Translations under genes and position numbers: made by a program
Notes under the pieces: model-generated
Told to the model about the DNA's origin: nothing
Databases searched by the model: none
The model's input: the letters and a program-made list of their open reading frames with translations, nothing else
Assembly: GCF_000699445.3 (NCBI RefSeq)
Contig: NC_067198.1
Coordinates: 19,486,536-19,550,535, forward strand
Source of the DNA: Schistosoma haematobium
Taxonomy: Eukaryota > Platyhelminthes > Trematoda > Strigeidida > Schistosomatidae
Length of the DNA stretch: 64,000 nucleotides
Reading direction: 5' to 3'
Shown: one piece after another, positions 42,815-64,000 of the stretch
Position numbering within the stretch: the stretch's first letter is position 1
How the letters are laid out: each line of letters starts with the position of its first letter

Positions 42815-45109
42815 ATGGATCCAGCCAAATTAGAAAAATTGTTCGAACAGCAGCTGAAGCTGATGGAGATGATTACTCAGACGCACATATCTTCTCGAGT
42901 CCCAACTGCACCGACAATTCCTGAATCAGTTGATGGTATTACCAGTGGTATTTCAGAATTTCTTTATGATCCTGATGCCAACATTACATTTGATACCTGG
43001 TTCAGACGTTATGAAGACCTTTTCAAAGTTGACTTTGCTGACAGAGATGATTCGTGGAAGGTGCGTCTTCTTCTCCGTAAACTTGGTCCATCCGAGCTGG
43101 ATAAGTATTGCAGCTTCATTCTACCGCAGAACCCACGCGACCGTTCATTCGACGCCACTATTCAGTCCCTTAGCCAACTTTTTGGTGATCATCACTTACT
43201 CTTCAGTACCCGATATCGCTGCTTAAAACTGGTCATGAATGAGTCTGATGACTTCCTGACTCACGTCGGCGTTGTTAACCGTGAGTGCGAACGGTTCAAG
43301 CTCAGATCCCTCACTGAAGACCAATTCAAGTCCCTAGTACTCATATGCAGTCTTCAGTCACCCAAATTCTCCGACATCAGAATTCGGTTGCTCAACCGCC
43401 TTGGACAAGATCCAACACTGACACTTAATGCGATCATAGACGAATACCAGCGTATCATCAATCTGCAGCGTGACACCACTTTGGTTCAATCTGGGGGCCA
43501 GGGTGGTTCCGAAGTTCATGCTGTTCAGCACCAGAAAAAATCTTCGAGATCGACAAACTCGAGTCCTTCGAACGCCAGCGCTGTTTCTATCTCTAATCAC
43601 TCTAAACCGGTTCAGAAGAAGCCCCCCTCGCCATGTTGGCACTGTGGAGCCTGGCATTATGTGAAGTTCTGTCCATTCAAACAGCATGTGTGCGATCGCT
43701 GTCAGAAAGTTGGTCACAAAAGCGGCTTTTGCAAATCCAACCGATTCAATAACCGTCGAAATGCACAGACGCAGCGTCGTTTTCACAAAAAGCCGATTAC
43801 CTCATCAAGGAGTTTAGCAGCAGTCTTCCATACTCATGCCGCGACTCGACGCAAATTTCTGACCCTCTCAATCAATGGTCAGCCTGTTCGTTTGCAGTTG
43901 GACACTGCATCAGATATCACCATTCTGTCGAAAAAGACTTGGCGAACCTTGGGTCAACCTCCCATCAAACCATCCTCTCAAACAGCCGTCAGTGCCTGTG
44001 GGGGTCATCTCCGCCTTCATGGTGAACCCCATTGCTGTATTTCATTCAGAGGTACAACCTTCAATGGGACATGCCACATCACCAATTCTCCGCTCAACCT
44101 TTTAGGTTTAGATTGGTTCGAAGAACTTGGTCTCGCTGATCTTCCTATTAGCGCTGTCTGCAATCAAGTCCAAACTACTGCTTCTACACAACAGCATGCT
44201 GAAGACCTTCGAAAACGATTTATTGAACTATTTAAGCCTGGTCTCGGACTTTGTTCCACAACTGAAGCTGTTTTAAAACTGCAGCCAGAAGCAACGCCAG
44301 TTTTTCGCTCAAAGCGTCCAGTCCTATACGCATCTTTACCTCTGGTTGACGCTGAACTTCAACGTTTGGAAACTGAAGGTGTCCTAGTACCTGTTTCTTA
44401 TTCATCATGGGCTGCACCAATTGTGGTTGTAAAAAAATCCAATGGTTCCATACGCGTCTGTGCAGACTTTTCCACAGGACTCAACGCGGCTCTACAACAG
44501 CATCACTATCCGCTGCCGATCCCAGATGACTTATTTACTATTTTAAATGGTGGTACCTATTTTGCTAAGCTGGATCTGGCAGATGCTTACCTTCAAATTC
44601 CAGTCGCTCTAGAATCCAGAGAGTTGTTGACAATCAACACTCACCGAGGACTTTTTCAGTATACCCGATTACCCTTCGGTATCAAAACTGCTCCAGCGAT
44701 CTTCCAGCAGATCATGGGCACTATTCTGGCAGATGTTCCTGGTGTTGCTACATACCTTGACGATGTGCTCATTGTCGGCTCAACTGCTGATGAATTGCAT
44801 ACCAGAACCCACTTAGTTCTGCAACGCCTCCAGGATAATGGTTTTCGCCTTCGCCCAGAAAAATGCCAATTCTTCTTACGTTTCGTTAAGTACCTGGGGT
44901 TTATCTTCGATGCTTCCGGACGACACCCTGATCCTCAAAATACTTACGCGATCCAACAAATGCCTGCTCCCACTGATGTCTCCTCACTGCGATCATTTTT
45001 GGGAATGATTAGCTACTATTCAGCATTTCTTCCATCACTGCATGACATACGATATCCATTAAATCGTCTACTAGAAAAGAATGCTACTTGGAATTGGTTA
45101 ACGCAATGA
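42815..45109 (+). CDS. Gag-protease-reverse transcriptase polyprotein (gypsy)
   Basis: 764 codons. Residues 1-240 are the Gag capsid region. Zinc knuckles lie at about 274-306 (CWHCG, CPFKQHVC, CQKVGHKSGFC). The protease active site is LDTASDIT at about 362-369, a DTA variant of the usual DTG/DSG. Reverse transcriptase spans about 520-700, with VRVCADFS-like, LPFGIKTAPAIFQ and YLDD (647-650) motifs and KLDLADAYLQIPV carrying the first catalytic Asp. It ends at a TGA just before RNase H because the frame shifts, so the product would be cut off from RNase H and integrase. Confidence 0.92.
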   Translation: MDPAKLEKLFEQQLKLMEMITQTHISSRVPTAPTIPESVDGITSGISEFLYDPDANITFDTWFRRYEDLFKVDFADRDDSWKVRLLLRKLGPSELDKYCSFILPQNPRDRSFDATIQSLSQLFGDHHLLFSTRYRCLKLVMNESDDFLTHVGVVNRECERFKLRSLTEDQFKSLVLICSLQSPKFSDIRIRLLNRLGQDPTLTLNAIIDEYQRIINLQRDTTLVQSGGQGGSEVHAVQHQKKSSRSTNSSPSNASAVSISNHSKPVQKKPPSPCWHCGAWHYVKFCPFKQHVCDRCQKVGHKSGFCKSNRFNNRRNAQTQRRFHKKPITSSRSLAAVFHTHAATRRKFLTLSINGQPVRLQLDTASDITILSKKTWRTLGQPPIKPSSQTAVSACGGHLRLHGEPHCCISFRGTTFNGTCHITNSPLNLLGLDWFEELGLADLPISAVCNQVQTTASTQQHAEDLRKRFIELFKPGLGLCSTTEAVLKLQPEATPVFRSKRPVLYASLPLVDAELQRLETEGVLVPVSYSSWAAPIVVVKKSNGSIRVCADFSTGLNAALQQHHYPLPIPDDLFTILNGGTYFAKLDLADAYLQIPVALESRELLTINTHRGLFQYTRLPFGIKTAPAIFQQIMGTILADVPGVATYLDDVLIVGSTADELHTRTHLVLQRLQDNGFRLRPEKCQFFLRFVKYLGFIFDASGRHPDPQNTYAIQQMPAPTDVSSLRSFLGMISYYSAFLPSLHDIRYPLNRLLEKNATWNWLTQ

Positions 45110-45135
45110 GTCAGCCTTTTCAAAACTTAAAGCTA
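45100..45135 (+). other. Frame break between reverse transcriptase and RNase H
   Basis: The upstream frame stops at 45107-45109 and the RNase H frame is open from about 45108, so the two meet at the stop with a small indel-type shift rather than a long gap. The usual polyprotein in this group is continuous here. The cause could be a mutation, a sequence error or, less likely, programmed frameshifting; I see no clear slippery heptamer. Confidence 0.7.
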
Positions 45136-46940
45136 TGCTAAGTTCCAATCTTCTGCTAACCCACTACAATCCGAAACTACCCATTGTGGTTGCTGGTGAC
45201 GCTTCAACACATGGACTGGGTGCCGTAATCTCACATGTCTTTCCCGACGGGTCAGAGAAAGCGGTGATGCACGCTTCGAGAACACTAACACCTGCTGAGA
45301 AACGCTACGGCCAGATAGAGAAGGAAGCGTTAGCCCTAATTTTTGCTGTCCGGCGATTCCACAAATTCATTTATGGGCGCCGTTTCACCTTGCTCCCAGA
45401 CCACAAACCTTTGTTATCAATCTTTGGATCAAAGAAAGGCATTCCTGCCTATTCTGCTAATCGTCTTCAACGTTGGGCGTTGGCGTTATTGGGGTACGAC
45501 TTCGACATCCAGTATCGACGTTCTGAAGATTTTGGTCAAGCGGATGCACTGTCCAGACTTATCAGTAACCATTCTACCACTGATGAGGACACACTCATAG
45601 CCATAGTATCAACCGAAGAGGATTCCGGTGCTACACTATTGGCGAATGCCGTTCGAGCAATGCCTGTTACCGCTGAAGTAGCTACCAGAGAAGACCCGAT
45701 TATCCAAGAAGCGATCACCTATGTTCAGAGCAGATGGCCAGTTAAACAGCTGAGTGGTGATATGCAACAACTAGCGAATCGTCGCAGCGCTCTCTGTATT
45801 GTTAACGATTGTCTGGTGTTCGGTGATCGCGTAGTAATTCCAACAACCCTACGTTCCAAAGTCCTACGCCAATTCCACTCTGGACACCCAGGGATAAACC
45901 GTATGAAATCCATCGCTCGAAGCTATGCATATTGGCCAAATATGGACAAGCAGATTGTCGACTTCGTCAAAAGATGTTCACGTTGCCAAAAAGCTGCGAA
46001 AAATCCTCCTAAGTTGCCTCCAGTGCCCTGGCCGAAGTCAGAAAAACCCTGGTCGCGAGTGCATATTGACTTCACCGGACCCCTAGATGGTACCACATAT
46101 CTGATACTGGTTGACTCATACTCCAAATGGCCGGAGATATTGCCGATTGCGCCACCCTCTACAACTCGAACCATCAAACTCCTTAATCGGATCTTCGCTC
46201 AGCATGGTCTTCCAGAAACAATAGTAACAGACAATGGTTCACAATTCACATCTAGCCAATTCCGAGAATTTTGCCTGCAAAATTCGATCAACCATGTTCG
46301 TTCTCCGCCATATCACCCGCAATCTAATGAACAAGCTGAAAGGTTCGTTGATACATTTAAACGAGCCATGCTTAAAGCACGAGGGGAGGGGACCACAGAA
46401 GATATCATAGAACGATTTCTAGTTGCGTACCGGACGACCCCGCATGACTTATTGCCAAACTCCAAATCCCCTGCTGAGATGCTTATGGGGCGAAAGCTAC
46501 GGACAGTTCATGGTGCGATGAAACCCAAGCAAGTGGCCCAGCAAAGCCCCCAGATGAAGAATACTCGAATTCCCTACGAAGTTGGTACAAAAGTGTATGC
46601 GCGAGATTATAGACACGGATGCGATAGATGGGTAGAGGGTGAAATCACACAAAAACATGGGAACGTCATGTATGATGTCAAGGTGAACCAAGAAATCTGG
46701 ACCAGGCACCACAATCAACTCAGGTCAAGGGAAGCGAAGGAGAAAGAAGCAATTACAAAACACGTCCCACTCGACTTGCTGTTGGACACGTTTCAACTTC
46801 CGCCAATACCTTCAACAGAGTCTAAGTCATCTACTCAAGTAGAACATCCTTCTGGTTCTGTGTGGTTGCCTCGGAGGTCGGATCGCAAAAGAAGACACCC
46901 AAAGAAACTTCAAGTAAACCCTCGGTTACGTCGCTATTAA
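45135..46940 (+). CDS. RNase H-integrase polyprotein segment (gypsy)
   Basis: 601 codons from the first ATG of the frame; coding similarity begins before this Met, so it is not a true start. RNase H: VVAGDASTHGLGAVISH, the EKEALALIFAVRRFHKFIYG block, and PDHKPLL where the usual motif has TDHKPL. Integrase: HPGINRM...CSRCQKAA (HHCC zinc site), then Asp in HIDFTGP, Asp in TDNGSQFTS and Glu in NEQAERFVDTFK, the complete DDE triad. The C-terminal domain follows (KVYARDYRHG, WVEGEI). It ends 17 bp before the 3' LTR. Confidence 0.9.
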   Translation: MLSSNLLLTHYNPKLPIVVAGDASTHGLGAVISHVFPDGSEKAVMHASRTLTPAEKRYGQIEKEALALIFAVRRFHKFIYGRRFTLLPDHKPLLSIFGSKKGIPAYSANRLQRWALALLGYDFDIQYRRSEDFGQADALSRLISNHSTTDEDTLIAIVSTEEDSGATLLANAVRAMPVTAEVATREDPIIQEAITYVQSRWPVKQLSGDMQQLANRRSALCIVNDCLVFGDRVVIPTTLRSKVLRQFHSGHPGINRMKSIARSYAYWPNMDKQIVDFVKRCSRCQKAAKNPPKLPPVPWPKSEKPWSRVHIDFTGPLDGTTYLILVDSYSKWPEILPIAPPSTTRTIKLLNRIFAQHGLPETIVTDNGSQFTSSQFREFCLQNSINHVRSPPYHPQSNEQAERFVDTFKRAMLKARGEGTTEDIIERFLVAYRTTPHDLLPNSKSPAEMLMGRKLRTVHGAMKPKQVAQQSPQMKNTRIPYEVGTKVYARDYRHGCDRWVEGEITQKHGNVMYDVKVNQEIWTRHHNQLRSREAKEKEAITKHVPLDLLLDTFQLPPIPSTESKSSTQVEHPSGSVWLPRRSDRKRRHPKKLQVNPRLRRY

Positions 46941-46947
46941 CTTTTCC

Positions 46948-46957
46948 AAAGGGGAGG
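46948..46957 (+). promoter_or_regulatory. Polypurine tract
   Basis: AAAGGGGAGG immediately before TGTTGGG of the 3' LTR, the expected plus-strand priming site. Confidence 0.85.
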
Positions 46958-47320
46958 TGTTGGGATACTCAGAAGAATATCCCAAAAACAATTATCCGGT
47001 TAAGTCTAACGCTACCCTTGAACGTTAAATGGTGTCATTTCCCTACTGATCAATATTTATTTCGCGTGTCATTTTCCTATTGGTCAATGTTATTTAACGT
47101 GTCATCTTTCTGTTGGTCAATATTTATAGTAATCCTAACTGTATAAATATGCATTTGTTTGTAAATCATTATTCTGCTGCTCCTGACCCCATAAACGATT
47201 TTTCATCTACGGTTCGTGTTCTGATATATTGGAGATTGGGAACAGTATTGGGGTCGAACTGGGATATCTGAAGCTTGTCAATTGGTAGAATTTAGAGTAG
47301 CCAACTCACGATTCACAATA
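46958..47320 (+). repeat. 3' LTR
   Basis: 363 bp, apparently identical to the 5' LTR. The open frame 46862-47146 is the overlap of coding end and LTR, not a gene. Confidence 0.93.
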
Positions 47321-47325
47321 CACAC

Positions 47326-47774
47326 ACGTACACATTTCTACATATGTCGCTCTATCAACGATCGAAGAAACCTGCATGACCATCTGACAAATCAACAGTG
47401 GGAAAGCAGAAGGTCCTAACAATACACCAACCGAAGCACCAAAATCAGACACAGAACCAACTGCAAAAATACTCCACGTTCTATTCAGGAAGATATGGAG
47501 GAAATTAGGAAAAGACGTTGGAAATGGATAGGACACACATTACGGAAATCATCAAACTGCATCACAGGGCCATCTTTAACTTGGAATCCTGAAGGGGAAA
47601 GGAAAAGTGGAAGGCCGAAGAACACACATTGGAAGCAGACATGAATAGGATGAATAGCAACCAGAAACAACTGGAAATCATTGCACAGGACAGAGATGGA
47701 TGGAGAATGTTGGTGGGCGGCCTATGCTTCTCCATGAGGGGTAACAGGCGTAAGTATGTATTTGAAAGGCTAAC
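47326..47774 (+). mobile_element. RTE element, 3' part after the gypsy insertion
   Basis: Continues the RTE interrupted at 42405. First a frame-broken start of reverse transcriptase ([32 protein letters not shown]), then an abrupt jump near 47500-47525 to the C-terminal end ([40 protein letters not shown]) and the 3' tail 'ggggtaacaggcgtaagta'. The reverse-transcriptase catalytic core is deleted. Similarity to the 40770 block ('gtatttgaaaggctaact') runs to 47775, the edge of the PPSY exon. Confidence 0.75.
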
Positions 47775-62022
<14,248 letters not shown>

Positions 62023-62509
62023 CTGGAAAAAAAGGAAACTATTAAATGGAATGGTGCAAAAGCAGGGTATTTGAAAACACACTAAAAGGAACTAACGTTT
62101 TGTTAGAAATCCCTAAAAGATACGGTATGATTAACTAACCACCAAATAGTGATTAACAAAAAGGAGACTATCCAGTTTCAACTACAATGTTTATTATCTC
62201 TGCATCATCAATGGAATGGACATTATCAGAATTCACTTTTCAAAAACAAAACTTATGAGAGCTGCACAGTTTCATCGCATTTTGCTTTAACATAATTCAG
62301 CAAACATAATAAGTGATAAAGACAAAACAATGAGATTTGAAACAACTATCTCAGAAAGTTACCAGTTATGGGAATAACAACTACAGAAACAAAGATGATC
62401 TGCAATACCACAATGCATATTACTAGGGTTTTTCAATAAACGAATCATTGTGAAGATAGAGGATAAACTGTCAAAATAGAAAAAAATAGCCCTTAAAGAT
62501 GAGTTTTCA
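62023..62509. other. Intron upstream of the first visible ADAM10 exon
   Basis: AT-rich, no exon recognised. The propeptide exons are not in the window. Confidence 0.5.
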
Positions 62510-62985
62510 CCCTCTTATTACCTCTGCATGTTACTCCGCATCGACCATAGTTGCCACGAACAATTCTTTGATGATTCTGTCCTGAGCCCTCCATTCCAGT
62601 TGCTGTTAAGTCCTATTCATGTTTTTGATGTCTGCCTCCAAGTCTCGGAGCAATGTGTTCTTTCGTCCCCCTCTTCTTCTTTTGGATTCCATATAAGGGT
62701 TTGTATCGTGGTGCAGTTTGATTTTCGCAGTCTGTGTCCTATCTACCTCCAGCAACTTTTCGTCATTTCCCCTATAGCTTAAAGCTCGTTTATTCTCTGA
62801 TACAGTAAATTCCTGATGATGGTATCTGGTCAATGGATATAAAATATCTTGCATAGACAAGTGTTTATAAACACCTGTACTTTTTCGATGGTGGTTGTAG
62901 TAGCGTAGCAGATCTCTGTTATCATACCCATGCGATATTTGTTCTAACCTTTGGACAGATAAATCATTCAAATCTTTCGATTTGT
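62510..62985 (-). mobile_element. RTE retrotransposon, 3' coding end (decayed)
   Basis: In changing frames the minus strand gives TTTTIEKVQVFINTCL, PDTIIRNLLYQRINEL, IGEMTKSCWR, IGHRLRKSNCTTIQTLIWNP and a KRRRGGRKNTLLRDLEADIK block, the C-terminal part of RTE reverse transcriptase. The open frame 62606-62971 mixes wrong and right frames and is not an ADAM exon. Confidence 0.7.
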
Positions 62986-63350
62986 CGTATCATTTATATG
63001 TTTGTCCTGGCCAGTTTCACTCGTGTAACCGTGAACATGCTTTATACATGTGAGTAAGCTAGTGCGAATGCGCCTGTATACTTACTTGTATCTCTTACAT
63101 GCTTATAAAGACTGAATTGATTATTAGTCGCTAACAAAGCTATTTCTGCTACTTCAGTTCACGTGCATTGCTTCTAGTCACTTACCGTACGTCTACATTA
63201 TCGAATATCTGAAATATGTTCCTCAAATACTTTGTATTGGACTTTACATATCGACTTTGTTATTAACAGGATACGTTAAAAGAATATATACGAAGTTAGC
63301 AGGACATATATTTCACTAACATCAATATTATTCGATCGCGGATCAATAAG
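62986..63350. mobile_element. Unidentified insertion interrupting the RTE copy
   Basis: RTE similarity stops after ...SETW (about 63355) and resumes at TTTTIEKVQ (about 62960) with the adjoining motif, so about 365-380 bp have been inserted. The insert has no coding sequence. A solo LTR or SINE is possible; I could not find clean ends or a convincing target duplication. Confidence 0.45.
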
Positions 63351-64000
63351 GTAGTTCACCAAGTTTCAGATCTATACAGCACAACTGTCTTGACATTTGT
63401 GTTGAAAATTATAATTTTGCCATCGACTGACAGTTGATTTGAGTCGTATATGTTCTTCAATTGTAGGAATGCTGCCCTTGTCTTCCCAATCCGTGCCCCC
63501 GTATCAAAATCAACCCAATCATGTTTATCAATAGTGCTGCCCAGGTTAGTAAACGTTTCCAGCTCTTCCACAGCCTCTAACAAACGTGCTTTGGTTGGTG
63601 CTCACCGTGCTGTATTTTAGGATTTCACTTTTTCCCTTGTGTATGTTGAAGCCTACTGATTTAGAGGCTGCTGTTACACTGGCTCTTTGTCTGCACCTGT
63701 TGCCGTGTATGGGATAGAAGAGCTAAATCATCTGCGAAGTCCAAATCGTCTAGATGCATCTAAGCTGTCCATTGTATTCTATGCTTCCCCTCAGATGTGG
63801 AGGTCTTCATAATCTAGTCAACCACAAGAAGAAGAAGAAAGACCAAGAGAAGGCAGTTTTGTCCGAGACCACTTGCAATCAATCTTTCAGGTGTCCTACA
63901 TGCACGACATCGCACTGTAGTCCGTCCATATGACGGTAACAATACTCTCAGGTACACCATAGCATCTACCAATTTCGCCTCTCAGCTTTTTCGTTGTATC
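63351..64000 (-). mobile_element. RTE retrotransposon, reverse-transcriptase region, runs off window
   Basis: Minus strand from the window edge: PFLF-like block degraded, VDWIMKTSTSEGKH-like sequence, then LDDLDFADDLALLSHTRQQ with the catalytic FADD, VGFNIHKGKSEILKY, and the frame 63583-63356 with FTNLGSTIDKHD, ARIGKTRAAFLQLKNI and FNTNVKTVVLY. Several stops and shifts. More of the element lies beyond 64000. Confidence 0.75.

Larger units (their letters stand above)
42411..47320 (+). mobile_element. Ty3/gypsy LTR retrotransposon (Mag-like), nested in the RTE copy
   Basis: 4910 bp with 363-bp LTRs, a 5-bp target duplication CACAC (42406-42410 and 47321-47325), primer-binding region, gag-protease-reverse transcriptase frame, RNase H-integrase frame and polypurine tract. 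Domain order is gypsy type (integrase last). The double Cys knuckle (CWHC...H....CPF....CDRC....GH....C) resembles Mag/K02A2.6-like elements rather than Boudicca/CsRn1. The two LTRs look identical, so insertion is recent. One frame break separates the two open frames. Confidence 0.92.

Noticed and set aside
43358..43786. Minus-strand open frame of 142 codons inside the gypsy element
   Set aside because: Lies antisense to gag with intact zinc knuckles; no domain of its own.
62606..62971. 121-codon frame considered as an ADAM10 propeptide exon
   Set aside because: Reading the other frames shows continuous RTE C-terminal motifs over the same bases, so it is a frame-shifted retrotransposon.

Overview
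The window looks like a blood-fluke (Schistosoma) genome. It is very AT-rich, with long introns, short phase-0 exons, GTRAGT donors, and repeats that match schistosome families as I know them: Sm-alpha-like hammerhead SINEs, RTE and SR/Perere-type non-LTR retrotransposons, a Penelope-like GIY-YIG endonuclease, and a Mag-like Ty3/gypsy element. The genus is inferred from these repeats and the protein style; I could not search a database.

Layout. Positions 1-20.2 kb hold no gene I can support, only decayed repeats. From 20.2 to 36.8 kb on the plus strand lies a secreted extracellular-matrix-type protein gene. A candidate signal-peptide exon (20219-20394) is followed by six exons encoding three thrombospondin type-1 (TSP1) modules, one Ig domain, three more TSP1 modules and a terminal PLAC domain, about 647 residues if spliced as proposed. 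From 36.8 to 47.8 kb is a repeat-filled gap: TA microsatellites, then an internally deleted RTE copy into which a 4.9-kb gypsy element with identical 363-bp LTRs and a 5-bp target duplication has inserted. From 62.0 down to about 52.3 kb (possibly 47.8 kb) on the minus strand lies an ADAM10/Kuzbanian-like membrane metalloprotease. Its zinc site, Met-turn, disintegrin and Cys-rich regions, membrane helix and cytoplasmic tail are visible; its 5' exons lie outside the window. A possible last exon at 47775-48060 ends in a PPSY motif exactly where RTE-derived sequence begins. From 62.5 to 64 kb is a decayed RTE copy.

How the genes relate. The two host genes converge. One encodes a shedding protease and the other an ADAMTS-like/papilin-like matrix protein without a protease domain. 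A shared pathway is plausible but not shown.

Most unusual content. A tRNA-derived SINE family carries a conserved hammerhead-ribozyme core inside terminal inverted repeats. Three copies have visible 9-12 bp target-site duplications. One copy (32366-32842) carries an intact-looking ribozyme and a perfect 112-bp palindrome at its end; another (8253-8474) is a fold-back copy that lost its tRNA region but kept the ribozyme core. Also notable are a Penelope-like remnant enclosed by 43-bp inverted repeats and a recent 397-bp-period duplication in an ADAM10 intron.
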